Assembly (NCBI RefSeq): GCF_002078175.1
Contig: NZ_MWFK01000003.1
Location: forward strand, 372,001-436,000
DNA: 64,000 nt
DNA from: Streptomyces sp. M41(2017)
Lineage (GTDB): Bacteria > Actinomycetota > Actinomycetes > Streptomycetales > Streptomycetaceae
Reading direction: 5' to 3'
The position numbers were made by a program, and so were the translations under genes. Below, one piece after another: positions 26,729 to 35,925 of this stretch; position 1 is the stretch's first letter; every line of letters begins with the position of its first letter. Below the pieces are notes generated by a model. The model searched no databases. It was not told the DNA's origin and was given only the letters and a program-made list of their open reading frames with translations.

Positions 26729-28147
26729 TCAGATCGTGGCCATCCGGCCCTCCCGCGGCCGGAGATAGACCACCCAGGTCAGGGTGAAACAGACCGCGTA
26801 GGCGGCCAGGAAGGCCCAGTAGGCCGCGTCGCCGCTCGCTCCGGCGAGGAAGGCCTGCCGGAAGGCGATGTTCACGAGGACCCCGCCGAACGCGCCGACG
26901 GCACCGGCCAGTCCGATCAGCGCGGACGACCGCCGCCGCGCGTCCCGTTCGGCGGTCTCCGGATTGGTCCCGGCGGCGACGGCGATCCGTGCCTTGGCCT
27001 GGAAGATCGCGGGGATCATCTTGTAGGTCGAACCGTTGCCGATGCCGCTCAGCACGAAGAGCGCCACGAAACCGGTCAGGAACAGGGGCAGCGATTTCTG
27101 GTGGGAGGCCACCAGCACGACACCCGTGCCCACCGCCATCGCGGCGAAGGTCCACAGCGTCACACGGGCGCCGGACCAGCGATCCGCCATCCTCCCGCCG
27201 AACGGGCGCACCAGCGAGCCCAGGAGGGGGCCCAGGAACGTCAGGTAGGCGGCTTTGACGGGGGTGTCGAACTGGTCGTGGAACTGCACCTGCAGGACCT
27301 GCCCAAAGGCGAAACCGAAACCGATGAAGGAGCCGAAGGTACCGACGTACAGGGTCGACATCACCCAGCTGTGCGGTTCCGTGGCCACTTCGCGCAGGGC
27401 TCGCCGGTCGTTCCTCAGCGACGTCAGGTTGTCCATCCTCAGGGCCGCGCCCAGGGCCGCCAGCACGATCAGCGGCAGGTAGACCAGCGGTACGAGCCGG
27501 GGGTGGGCCGCGCCTGCCGTGGCCAGCACCAGGAGTCCGACGAGTTGCACGACCGGAACGCCGAGGTTGCCGCCGCCGGCGTTGACGCCGAGGGCCCAGC
27601 CTTTGAGGCGCTGCGGGTAGAAGGCGTTGATGTTCGCCATCGAGGAGGCGAAGTTGCCGCCGCCGACGCCGGCCACACAGGCGACGGCCAGCAAGGTGCC
27701 GTAGGAGACTCCGGGTTGGAGCACGACACCGGCCAGGACGGTCGGCACGAGCAGCAACAGGGCGCTGAACACGGTCCAGTTGCGGCCTCCGAACCTCGCC
27801 ACGGCGAAGGTGTACGGCAGCCGCAGCGCGGCGCCCAGCGCCGTCGGCACGGCGGTGAGCGTGAACTTGCCGGCCGGGTCGATGTGGTACTCCGGCCCGA
27901 GGAACAGCACCAGGACCGACCACAGGCTCCACACCGAGAAGCCGATGTGTTCGGACAGGACGGAGAAGACGAGGTTGCGGCGTGCGACCCGGGCGCCGGT
28001 CCGCTCCCAGAACGCCTCGTCCTCCGGCCGCCAGTCCGTGATGGCACCCGGCCGGTCCGCGCTCGCGGAGGCGCTCGGGCTGTCCGGGGTGCCGGTGCGC
28101 CCGGCGACCTCTTCGGCCGTGCCCTCTGTGTCGACCACACTGGTCAT
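26729..28147 (-). CDS. narK: NarK/NasA-type nitrate/nitrite transporter (MFS)
   Basis: 472 residues with 12 predicted membrane helices. The nitrate signature GVGGGNFASSMANINAFYP (about residues 164-182) and a second glycine-rich motif (GIGNGSTYKMIP) are those of NarK-type nitrate/nitrite porters. There is an unusual 50-residue hydrophilic N-terminus. It is the last gene of the nitrate block, 97 bp after nirD on the same strand, and imports nitrate for the reductases encoded upstream. Confidence 0.9.
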   Translation of the reverse strand: MTSVVDTEGTAEEVAGRTGTPDSPSASASADRPGAITDWRPEDEAFWERTGARVARRNLVFSVLSEHIGFSVWSLWSVLVLFLGPEYHIDPAGKFTLTAVPTALGAALRLPYTFAVARFGGRNWTVFSALLLLVPTVLAGVVLQPGVSYGTLLAVACVAGVGGGNFASSMANINAFYPQRLKGWALGVNAGGGNLGVPVVQLVGLLVLATAGAAHPRLVPLVYLPLIVLAALGAALRMDNLTSLRNDRRALREVATEPHSWVMSTLYVGTFGSFIGFGFAFGQVLQVQFHDQFDTPVKAAYLTFLGPLLGSLVRPFGGRMADRWSGARVTLWTFAAMAVGTGVVLVASHQKSLPLFLTGFVALFVLSGIGNGSTYKMIPAIFQAKARIAVAAGTNPETAERDARRRSSALIGLAGAVGAFGGVLVNIAFRQAFLAGASGDAAYWAFLAAYAVCFTLTWVVYLRPREGRMATI

Positions 28148-28244
28148 CAGCTGTCACCCGCTGTCTCGTGAAGTGGGGTTGGTTCGTCGTGACGACGCTA
28201 GGAGGGGCGGGTTACGTGGTCGGACTCCCCGCAGTTCGGCCGTG

Positions 28245-28637
28245 CTACGGCCCGTGCACGCCCGCTCCGGTCAGCTGTGAGGTCGCGTCCGCGCTGTCGC
28301 GCACGGGCCAGACCCGCAGCACGGCCGGGGTGCCGTCCGGGGCGGTGGGCTCGTCGAGGCAGCGTCCGTCACGGAGGTCGAAGACCTGCTTGTACATCGG
28401 CGACGCGACCGTGGGGACGTCGCCTCGGCTGCCGAGGATCCCGCGGGACATCACGTGGGCACCGCTGAACGGGTCGCGGTTGTCGACCGCGTACAGCGCC
28501 CCGGCCCGGTCGCGGAAGACCGCCACCTGCTCGCCGCGGGCGCCGAGTACCGCGACCCCCCGGCCGGGGATCAGGTCGTCGTAGGGGCAGGCCCGCGCCC
28601 AGCGCGTGCCGTCGTGGATCTCCACATACCTGCTCAC
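28245..28637 (-). CDS. nirD: Nitrite reductase small subunit NirD
   Basis: 130 residues with the Rieske-like NirD fold: DLIPGRGVAVLGARGEQVAV, LYAVDNRDPFSGAHVMSRGI and the YKQVFDLRDGRCLDEP strand. The Rieske Cys/His ligands are absent, as in other NirD proteins. The GTG start overlaps the nirB stop by 4 nt (GTGA). It partners NirB in assimilatory NAD(P)H-dependent reduction of nitrite to ammonium. Confidence 0.92.
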   Translation of the reverse strand: MSRYVEIHDGTRWARACPYDDLIPGRGVAVLGARGEQVAVFRDRAGALYAVDNRDPFSGAHVMSRGILGSRGDVPTVASPMYKQVFDLRDGRCLDEPTAPDGTPAVLRVWPVRDSADATSQLTGAGVHGP

Positions 28638-31240
28638 GCGGTACGCACCTCCAGTCGGGGCCCGGCCACCAGGGCCGGGGAAAGGATGGTTCCGTTCTCG
28701 TCCGGCCGGGCGGGGCGTATCTGGCCGCGCTCCGGCACGAAGGTGACGGCGGGGTCGGGTGTGCCGGGGGCGTTGACGAAGGAGACGAAGCGGCGGAGCC
28801 GTTCGGGGTCGGCGAGGACCGCCGCCCACTCGTCCTGGTACTGGTCGACGTGTCGCTCCATCAGGGCGTCCAGTTCGGAGCACAGGCCCAGTGAGTCGTC
28901 CATGACGACGGCCCGCACGTGGTCCAGTCCGCCGTCGATCCGGTCCAGCCAGACGGAGGTCCGTTCCAGCCGGTCGGCGGTGCGGATGTAGAACATCAGG
29001 AACCGGTCGATGCTGCGGATCAGCGTGTCGCGGTCCAGGTCGGCGGCGAGCAGATCGGCGTGTCGCGGCGTCATGCCGCCGTTCCCGCCGATGTACAGGT
29101 TCCAGCCGGTGGAGGTGGCGATGATGCCGAAGTCCTTGCCCTGCGCCTCCGCGCACTCGCGCGCGCATCCGGAGACGGCGGACTTGAGCTTGTGGGGTGA
29201 GCGCAGGCCGCGGTAGCGGAGTTCCAGCTCGATGGCGAGGCCCACCGAGTCCTGCACGCCGTACCGGCACCAGGTCTCCCCGACGCAGGACTTCACGGTG
29301 CGCAGGGACTTGCCGTAGGCGTGGCCGGACTCGAACCCCGCGTCCACGAGCCGGCGCCAGATGGCGGGCAGTTGGTCGACGCCGGCGCCGAACAGGTCGA
29401 TGCGCTGGCCGCCGGTGATCTTCGTGTAGAGGCCGAAGTCGCGGGCGATCTCACCGATCGTGATCAGGCCCTGCGGGGTGATCTCACCGCCGGGGATGCG
29501 CGGGACGACGGAGTAGGAGCCGTTGCGCTGCAGGTTGGCGAGGAAGTGGTCGTTGGTGTCCTGGAGCGCGGCCTGCTCGCCGTCGAGGATGTGGCCGTTG
29601 TCGAGGGTGGCCAGGATGGAGGCGACGACCGGCTTGCAGATGTCGCACCCTTCGCCGGTGCCGTGCCGGTCGACCAGGTCGGTGAAGGAGGTGATGCCGG
29701 CGACCCGGACGATCTCGTAGAGCTCGGTCCGGGTGTGGGCGAAGTGTTCGCACAGCCCCTTGTCGACGGTGACTCCGCTCGCCTGCAGTTCCTCCGTGAC
29801 GATGGTGCCGAGGAGTTTGACGCAGCTGCCGCAGCCGGTGCCCGCCTTCGTGCACTTCTTGACCTCGGGGACGGTGCCGCATCCCCCGTCGTGGACGGCG
29901 GCGCGGATCTGTCCCTTGCTCACGTTGTGGCAGGAGCAGACGACGGCCTCGTCCGGCAGCGTGACCTGGCCGGCGGGGCCCGGCCCGGCGGGCAGAACCA
30001 GCTGTTCGGGGGCGGTGCGCAGCGGTTCGCCGCCGATCGCCAGGGGACGCAGCAGTCCGTAGGACTCGGTGTCCCCGACCAGGACACCTCCGAGGAGCTG
30101 ACCCTCGCGGCCGATGACGAGCTTCTTGTAGACGCCGTTGCGGCTGTCGCTGTAGAGCACGTCGAGTGCTCCCTCGGTCGCGCCGTGCGCGTCGCCGAAG
30201 CTGGCGACGTCGACCCCGAGGAGCTTCAACTTGGTCGAGGTGTCGGCTCCGGTGAACGCGTCCTGGTCACGGTGTTCGCCGGCCAGGGAGCGGGCAGCGG
30301 TCTCGGCCATCGCGTATCCGGGGGCGACCAGGCCGTAGACCCGGCCGTCGGCGGCCAGCGCGCACTCCCCGACGGCGTAGACGTGCGGGTCCGTCGTGCG
30401 GCAGCGTTCGTCGACGACGATGCCGCCCCGCTCGCCGACGGGCAGGCCGCTCTCGCGGGCCAGTTGGTCCCTCGGTCGCACACCGGCCGAGAAGACGACC
30501 AGATCGGCGGGGAGTTCCCGGCCGTCGGAGAGTCCCATGCCCCGTACACGGCCGTCCTCGCCGACGACGATGGCCTGGGTGCCCGCTCCCGTGTGGACGG
30601 TGACGCCCAGTTCCTCGATCTTGCGGCGCAGCAGCTGCCCGCCGCCTTCGTCGACCTGGAGGGCCATGAGGCGGGGTGCGAACTCGACGACGTGGGTCTC
30701 CAGGCCGAGCGCGGTGAGGGCGCCGGCGGCTTCGAGGCCGAGGAGTCCGCCGCCCACGACCACGCCTGTGCCGGCCTGCTCCGCGTCGTCGCGGATGGCC
30801 TCCAGGTCCTCGATGGTGCGGTAGACGTGGCAGCCGGCCGCGTCGTGGCCCGGTACGGGCGGGACGAACGGGTAGGACCCGGTGGCCAGCACCAGCGCGT
30901 CGTAGTGCAGTACCTGGCCGGACGCGGTGGTGACGGTCTGCGCGGCGCGGTCGACGGCGGCCGCCGGTTCGGCCAGGCGCAGGTCGATGCCGTGGTCGGT
31001 CACGAAGCCCGGTGGTGTGAGCGACAGCGCGTCGGCGTCCGTTCCGGAGAACCACGAGGTCAGGTGTACCCGGTCGTAGGCGGGGCGTGGTTCCTCCGCG
31101 AGGACGGTGATCCGCCAGTCGGCCCCTCCGGGCTGCTCGGTCAGCGCCTCCAGGAAGCGTTGACCGACCATGCCGTGGCCGACGAGGACGAGATCCTTGA
31201 GCGGACGGGACGACGGGCCGGACGTCGGGCGGTGTGTCAT
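28634..31240 (-). CDS. nirB: Nitrite reductase large subunit NirB
   Basis: 868 residues. Order of domains: FAD/NAD(P)H pyridine nucleotide-disulfide reductase (LVLVGHGMVGQRFLEAL; second Rossmann motif GGGLLGLEAAGAL), BFD-type [2Fe-2S] (CSCHNVSKGQIRAAV, then GCGSCVKLLGT), nitrite/sulfite reductase ferredoxin-like half-domain, and siroheme/[4Fe-4S] domain with Cys ligands in SCVGETWCRYGV and SGCARECAEA. It reduces nitrite to ammonium with six electrons. Its ATG overlaps the preceding stop by 4 nt. Siroheme for it is probably helped by the chelatase-like gene at 35926. Confidence 0.93.
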   Translation of the reverse strand: MTHRPTSGPSSRPLKDLVLVGHGMVGQRFLEALTEQPGGADWRITVLAEEPRPAYDRVHLTSWFSGTDADALSLTPPGFVTDHGIDLRLAEPAAAVDRAAQTVTTASGQVLHYDALVLATGSYPFVPPVPGHDAAGCHVYRTIEDLEAIRDDAEQAGTGVVVGGGLLGLEAAGALTALGLETHVVEFAPRLMALQVDEGGGQLLRRKIEELGVTVHTGAGTQAIVVGEDGRVRGMGLSDGRELPADLVVFSAGVRPRDQLARESGLPVGERGGIVVDERCRTTDPHVYAVGECALAADGRVYGLVAPGYAMAETAARSLAGEHRDQDAFTGADTSTKLKLLGVDVASFGDAHGATEGALDVLYSDSRNGVYKKLVIGREGQLLGGVLVGDTESYGLLRPLAIGGEPLRTAPEQLVLPAGPGPAGQVTLPDEAVVCSCHNVSKGQIRAAVHDGGCGTVPEVKKCTKAGTGCGSCVKLLGTIVTEELQASGVTVDKGLCEHFAHTRTELYEIVRVAGITSFTDLVDRHGTGEGCDICKPVVASILATLDNGHILDGEQAALQDTNDHFLANLQRNGSYSVVPRIPGGEITPQGLITIGEIARDFGLYTKITGGQRIDLFGAGVDQLPAIWRRLVDAGFESGHAYGKSLRTVKSCVGETWCRYGVQDSVGLAIELELRYRGLRSPHKLKSAVSGCARECAEAQGKDFGIIATSTGWNLYIGGNGGMTPRHADLLAADLDRDTLIRSIDRFLMFYIRTADRLERTSVWLDRIDGGLDHVRAVVMDDSLGLCSELDALMERHVDQYQDEWAAVLADPERLRRFVSFVNAPGTPDPAVTFVPERGQIRPARPDENGTILSPALVAGPRLEVRTA

Positions 31241-32478
31241 GGCGTGGCTCCGTATGAGGTGAGCAGGTGCAGGGGTCGGTCGGGAAGCGACGCGTCCCGC
31301 TCGTACGCGCGGGCGAGGTCACCCACGGTGGCCAGGTCGCCGAGCAGGATGGCGCCGACGAGTCGCTCGCCGCGCAGCACGAGCTTCTTGTAGCTGCCGC
31401 GTGTCGCGTCGGACAGGCGGAGCACGTTCAGGTCGGGGTCCGCGGCCTGATCCTCGGCGTCGAGGTGTGCTTCGCCGAAGGCCGCGTACTCCAGAGGTCC
31501 CGCGCTGAGCCGGGCGAGGGGGCGCGAGCCCTGATAGAGCGCGCCGGGGTCCGCTCCGGAGAGACGTGCCGCAAGGACGTCGGCCTGTTCCCAGGCCGGG
31601 CCGGACAGTCCGTGCACGACGCCGCGGTGCTGGGTGCAGTCGCCGATGGCGTGGACGTGGGGCGCGGAGGTGGCCAGTGTGTCGTCGACGACGACTCCGG
31701 TGTCGACGGTGAGGCCGGCGGCATGGGCGAGCGCGGTGCGGGGGCGGACACCGCAGGCGAGGACGACCAGGTCGGTGCCGAGGCGGTAGCCGTTGGCCAG
31801 CTCCACGGCACTGTCCCCGGTGCCGTGCCGGCCGACCACGGCGCGGGCCCGGTTGTTCGGGTAGACCTCGACGCCCATGCGCCGCAGCCCCTCGCGCAGC
31901 GCGGCAGCCGCCTCGGCGTCGAGTTGCCGCTCGATCAGGTGGGGCCCCTGGTGCACGATCTCGACGGTCAGGCCGAGCGCGCCCAGCGCCCGCGCGACAC
32001 TCACGCCGAGAACACCGCCGCCGATGACGACGGCGCGCCGGGCCCGGCCGACGTCCTCGCCGAGCCGCGCGCAGTCGGCGAGGGTGCGCAGGCTGTGCAC
32101 ACCGTCGCGCAGCGCCGAGCCGTCCGGTCGGCGCAGTCCCCGGATCGGTGGGAGGACGGGATTGGCGCCGGTCGCGAGGACCAGTTCGTCCCAGGTCTCG
32201 GTGCGGCCGTCGGCGGACGTCAGGGTGCGGGCGGCGAGGTCCACGGCCACGGCCTCGCTGCCGACGCGCAGTTCGGCGACGCCGACCGGCAGGGCCACGG
32301 CTTCCGCCGCGTAGCGTCCGGTCAGCACGTCGGCGAGGAGGACGCGGTTGTACGGCGGGCGGGGTTCGGCCCCGTGGAGGGTGATCCGGGCGGTTCCGCC
32401 GAGTGCGTGGTGGCGTTCGGCGAAGCGAGCGGCCGCCATGCCGGCTCCGACGACCGCGATGTGGCGGGCGGCGCTCAT
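31237..32478 (-). CDS. FAD-dependent oxidoreductase, probable nitrate reductase electron transfer subunit
   Basis: 413 residues. Two Rossmann folds (IAVVGAGMAAARFAERH at the N-terminus; AVVIGGGVLGVSVARAL in the middle) and an HVHAIGDCTQH FAD-binding end belong to the NirB-N/rubredoxin reductase type. It lacks the iron-sulfur domains of NirB. It overlaps the nitrate reductase stop and the nirB start by 4 nt each. I infer it passes NAD(P)H electrons to the catalytic nitrate reductase, as NasB-type proteins do. Confidence 0.85.
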   Translation of the reverse strand: MSAARHIAVVGAGMAAARFAERHHALGGTARITLHGAEPRPPYNRVLLADVLTGRYAAEAVALPVGVAELRVGSEAVAVDLAARTLTSADGRTETWDELVLATGANPVLPPIRGLRRPDGSALRDGVHSLRTLADCARLGEDVGRARRAVVIGGGVLGVSVARALGALGLTVEIVHQGPHLIERQLDAEAAAALREGLRRMGVEVYPNNRARAVVGRHGTGDSAVELANGYRLGTDLVVLACGVRPRTALAHAAGLTVDTGVVVDDTLATSAPHVHAIGDCTQHRGVVHGLSGPAWEQADVLAARLSGADPGALYQGSRPLARLSAGPLEYAAFGEAHLDAEDQAADPDLNVLRLSDATRGSYKKLVLRGERLVGAILLGDLATVGDLARAYERDASLPDRPLHLLTSYGATP

Positions 32479-34592
32479 GCGGGCCGCTCCTCGTCCGGCC
32501 CCGCCATCGCGGCGGGGCCCGCCGCTTCGACCCGCACCGCGCAGAGCTTGAACTCGGGCATCTTCGAGGTCGGGTCCAGCGCCGGGTTGGTGAGGGTGTT
32601 GGCCCGTCCCGCGCCCGGCCAGTGGAACGGCATGAACACGGTGTCGGGGCGGATCGTGTCGGTGATCCGGGCCGGTGCGACGGCCCGGCCGCGCCGGGAG
32701 GTCACGGCGAGCGCATCGCCGTCCTCGATCGCCAGTTGGCGTGCCAGCAGGGGATGCAGTTCCACGAACGGTCCCGGCGCGGAGGCGTTCAGCGCGTCGA
32801 CCCGGCGGGTCTGGGCTCCGCTCTGGTACTGCGACAGCACCCGACCTGTCGTGAGGAAGAGCGGGTACGCTGCGTCGGGTTCCTCGGCTGCCGGGCGATG
32901 GGTGACCGGTGCGAACCGGGCGCGGCCGTCGGGCGTGGCGAAGGTGTCCAGGAAGAGCCGGGGCGTGCCGGGGTGGTCCTCGGCCGGGCACGGCCAGAAG
33001 ACCCCGTCCTCGGCGCGGATCCGGTCGTAGCTGATTCCCGCGTAGTCCGCCTGCCCGCCGGCGGAGGCGCGCCGCAGTTCCTCGAAGACCGTCTCAGGGT
33101 CGTCGTCGAACCCCCGCTTGATCCCGAGGCGTTCGGCGAGTTCGCGCATCAGCCACAGGTCCCCGCGTACGTGCTCGGGTGCGTCGACCGCCCGTTGCCG
33201 CAGGATCACCCGGCCTTCCAGGTTGGTCATCGTGCCGGTCTCCTCGGCCCACTGGGCACTGGGCAGGACGACGTCGGCGAGCTGCGCGGTGTCGGAGAGC
33301 ACGAGGTCGCTGACGACCAGCAGGTCCAACGACCGCAGCCGGTCGGTCACATGGGCCGCGTTCGGGGCGGAGACGACCGGGTTGGAGCCCATGAGGAGCA
33401 GTCCCCGCACACCGTCCGGTCCCGGATCGCCGAGGCTGTCGAGGAGTTCGTAGGCGGAGCGGCCCGTGTGCGGGAGAGTCTCCGGGTCCACGCCCCAGAC
33501 GCGGGCGACGTGTTCGCGAGCGGCCGGGTCCTCGATCGAGCGGTAGCCGGGGAGCTGGTCCGCCTTCTGGCCGTGCTCCCGCCCGCCCTGGCCGTTGCCC
33601 TGCCCGGTCAGGCAGCCGTAACCGGAGTACGGCCGGCCCGCCTTGCCGGACGCGAGGCAGAGGTTGATCCACGCGCCGACGGTGTCGGTGCCCTTGCTCT
33701 GCTGCTCGGGGCCCCGCGCGGTCAGCACCATGCCGGTCGCCGCTCCACCGAAATGGTGGGCCACCAGACGGAGTTGGCTTGCCGCGATGCCGGTGAGCCG
33801 TTCGACGCGCTCGGGCCAGTGGGCCATCGCGGCAGCACGCGCGGCCCCGAATCCGGTGGTGCGGGTGTCGACGAACTCGTGGTCGACCAGCCCGTCGGCG
33901 ATCAGCAGGTGCAGCAGGCCGAGGGCGAGCGCCAAGTCGCTGCCGGGCAGGGGTTGCAGATGGAGGTCGGCGAGGCCCGCGGTCCTGGTGCGGCGCGGAT
34001 CGATCACGATCAACGTGCCGCCGTTCTCGCGCAGTTCGCGGAGGTAGCGGACGGCGGGTGGCATCGTGTCCGCCGGGTTGCCGCCGACGAGGATCAGGCA
34101 GTCGGTGCGCGGGATGTCCTCCAGCGGGAAGGGCAGTCCGCGGTCCAGGCCGAATGCGATACGGTTCGCCGCCGCTGCCGACGACATGCAGAAGCGCCCG
34201 TTGTAGTCGATGTTGGCGGTGCCGAGCGCGACCCGGGCGAACTTGCCCAGTTGGTAGGCCTTCTCGTTGGTCAGCCCGCCACCCCCGAAGACTCCGACGG
34301 CGTCGGCGCCGTGCTCGGAGCGGATCGCCGAGAAGCCTCCCGCGACCCGGTCCAGGGCCTCGTCCCAGCCGGCCGCCCTCAGGGTGCCTCGTTCGCGTAC
34401 CAGCGGTGTGGTCAAGCGGCGTGCCGTGTCGAGCAGGGCTGCCGCGGACTGTCCCTTGCCGCACAACGCACCGCGGTTGACCGGGAACTCGGGTCGTTCG
34501 ACGACCGTCGTCCCGACACCGCCGGCGGTCGCGAGACGCATTCCGCACTGCAGTGAGCAGTACGGACAGTGGGTGTCGGTCGTGGTCTCCAT
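32475..34592 (-). CDS. nasA: Assimilatory nitrate reductase catalytic subunit (Mo-bisMGD)
   Basis: 705 residues. The N-terminal [4Fe-4S] ligands C9, C12, C16 and C44 fit the CxxCxxxC...C pattern (CPYCSLQC, GALCGKG). C135 in YNGRFCMSS is the expected molybdenum ligand. The molybdopterin domains and C-terminal molydopterin_dinuc_binding domain follow. The ATG at 34592 is preferred by family alignment; a GTG at 34610 would add six residues, and neither has a good ribosome binding site. It is the first gene of the nas/nir run and is divergent from nnaR. Confidence 0.92.
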   Translation of the reverse strand: METTTDTHCPYCSLQCGMRLATAGGVGTTVVERPEFPVNRGALCGKGQSAAALLDTARRLTTPLVRERGTLRAAGWDEALDRVAGGFSAIRSEHGADAVGVFGGGGLTNEKAYQLGKFARVALGTANIDYNGRFCMSSAAAANRIAFGLDRGLPFPLEDIPRTDCLILVGGNPADTMPPAVRYLRELRENGGTLIVIDPRRTRTAGLADLHLQPLPGSDLALALGLLHLLIADGLVDHEFVDTRTTGFGAARAAAMAHWPERVERLTGIAASQLRLVAHHFGGAATGMVLTARGPEQQSKGTDTVGAWINLCLASGKAGRPYSGYGCLTGQGNGQGGREHGQKADQLPGYRSIEDPAAREHVARVWGVDPETLPHTGRSAYELLDSLGDPGPDGVRGLLLMGSNPVVSAPNAAHVTDRLRSLDLLVVSDLVLSDTAQLADVVLPSAQWAEETGTMTNLEGRVILRQRAVDAPEHVRGDLWLMRELAERLGIKRGFDDDPETVFEELRRASAGGQADYAGISYDRIRAEDGVFWPCPAEDHPGTPRLFLDTFATPDGRARFAPVTHRPAAEEPDAAYPLFLTTGRVLSQYQSGAQTRRVDALNASAPGPFVELHPLLARQLAIEDGDALAVTSRRGRAVAPARITDTIRPDTVFMPFHWPGAGRANTLTNPALDPTSKMPEFKLCAVRVEAAGPAAMAGPDEERPA

Positions 34593-34745
34593 GCCGAAGA
34601 CAGTGACCACGGCGCGTTACGCCGCCTGGTCCTCCGTGTTGCGCCCGCGGTACACGTCGCTCACGCCGCAGGCCGGACGGGGTGCGGCGGAGGACATGTG
34701 CCGTAACACCGCGAAGCATTTGCCTAACCCGGGCGTGATGGCCAG

Positions 34746-34761
34746 GCAACCTGACGGTAAC
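34746..34761. promoter_or_regulatory. Possible GlnR-type half-site pair upstream of nnaR
   Basis: GCAAC-n6-GTAAC keeps the AC-n9-AC spacing of GlnR boxes and lies 22 bp before the nnaR start. A further GTAAC is at 34703-34707, towards nasA. GlnR control of nitrate genes is established in Streptomyces; the match here is only partial. Confidence 0.3.
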
Positions 34762-34783
34762 CGCGTGCCCGGAGTCTGCGTCC

Positions 34784-35923
34784 ATGGGCACCAACGACAC
34801 ATCCACCCCGGCCGAGCCGGCCGGTCCGCTGACCGGGTTCACCGTCGGCGTGACCGCCGCGCGCCGTCGTGACGAGCTCGTGGCGCTGCTGACCCGGCGC
34901 GGAGCGCGCGTGGTGGAGGCTCCGGCCCTGCGCATCCTTCCGCTGGAGGACGACATCGCTCTGCGCCGGGCCACCGAGCGGTGCATCACCGCGCCGCTGG
35001 ACTACGTCGTCGCGACCACCGGCGTCGGCTGGCGCGGCTGGATGAGCGCGGCGGACGGCTGGGGGCGGGGAGCCGAGTTGTCGGCCGTCTGCAGGGACGC
35101 CGTCGTCCTGACGCGGGGGCCCAAGGCGACCGGCGCCGTCCGCGCCAGCGGGCTCGGCGAGTCCTACTCCCCCGCGAGCGAGGCGACGGACGAACTCCTC
35201 ACCTGGCTGCTGGCCCAGCCGCTGGCCGGCCGCCGGATCGCGGTCCAGGAGCACGGCCTGCCGCTGACCAGCTTCAGCGCGGCGCTGCGGGAGCGGGGTG
35301 CCGAGGTCGTCACGGTTCCCGTGTACCGCTGGGCACCCCCGGAGGATCCAGCCCCCGTCCGGCGTCTCATCGAGTCGACCGTGCGCCGTGAGGTGCACGC
35401 CCTGGCCTTCACCAGCGCGCCGGCGATCACCGCCTTCCTCCAGACGGCGTCGGCCGACGGCCTGCACGAACGCGTCCTGGAGGCCATGTCCCACGACGTG
35501 CTGCCGGTCTGCGTGGGCCCGGTCTGCGCACGCCCGCTGCTCGACGCCGGGCTGCCGGTGATCTGGCCGGAGCGCGGGCGCCTCGGCGCGCTCGTCCGCA
35601 CGCTCACCGACACCCTGCCCACCCGCGGCCGCCGGGAACTGGAGGTCTTGGGAAGGGCGTTGGTCCTGCAGGGCAGCGCGCTTCTGGTCGACGAGGAGAG
35701 CTACTGGCTCTCCCCCAAGGGCGCGACGCTGCTCCGCGCGCTGGCCGAGCGGCCCGGCTGGGTCCTCAGCCGCGCCGAGCTGCTGCGCCGCGCCTGGGCC
35801 GACTCGGACGCGGACGAGCACGCCGTGGAAGCGGCCATCGCGCGGCTCCGTGCCTCACTGGGCCCGCACAGCGACCTGGTCAGGACCGTGCCCAAACGCG
35901 GCTACCGGCTGGCGGCGGGCTGA
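34784..35923 (+). CDS. nnaR: NnaR-type nitrate/nitrite assimilation regulator (HemD-like plus winged helix)
   Basis: 379 residues. Residues about 15-265 resemble uroporphyrinogen-III synthase (FTVGVTAARRRDELVALLTR, ALAFTSAPAITAFLQ). Residues about 280-379 are an OmpR/PhoB-type winged helix (LSPKGATLLRALAERPGWVL, HAVEAAIARLRASLG, VRTVPKRGYRL). This fusion is the architecture of NnaR, which in Streptomyces cooperates with GlnR to activate nitrite/nitrate assimilation. It is divergent from the nas/nir genes, as expected. Two bases separate it from the chelatase-like gene downstream. Confidence 0.88.
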   Translation: MGTNDTSTPAEPAGPLTGFTVGVTAARRRDELVALLTRRGARVVEAPALRILPLEDDIALRRATERCITAPLDYVVATTGVGWRGWMSAADGWGRGAELSAVCRDAVVLTRGPKATGAVRASGLGESYSPASEATDELLTWLLAQPLAGRRIAVQEHGLPLTSFSAALRERGAEVVTVPVYRWAPPEDPAPVRRLIESTVRREVHALAFTSAPAITAFLQTASADGLHERVLEAMSHDVLPVCVGPVCARPLLDAGLPVIWPERGRLGALVRTLTDTLPTRGRRELEVLGRALVLQGSALLVDEESYWLSPKGATLLRALAERPGWVLSRAELLRRAWADSDADEHAVEAAIARLRASLGPHSDLVRTVPKRGYRLAAG

Positions 35924-35925
35924 CC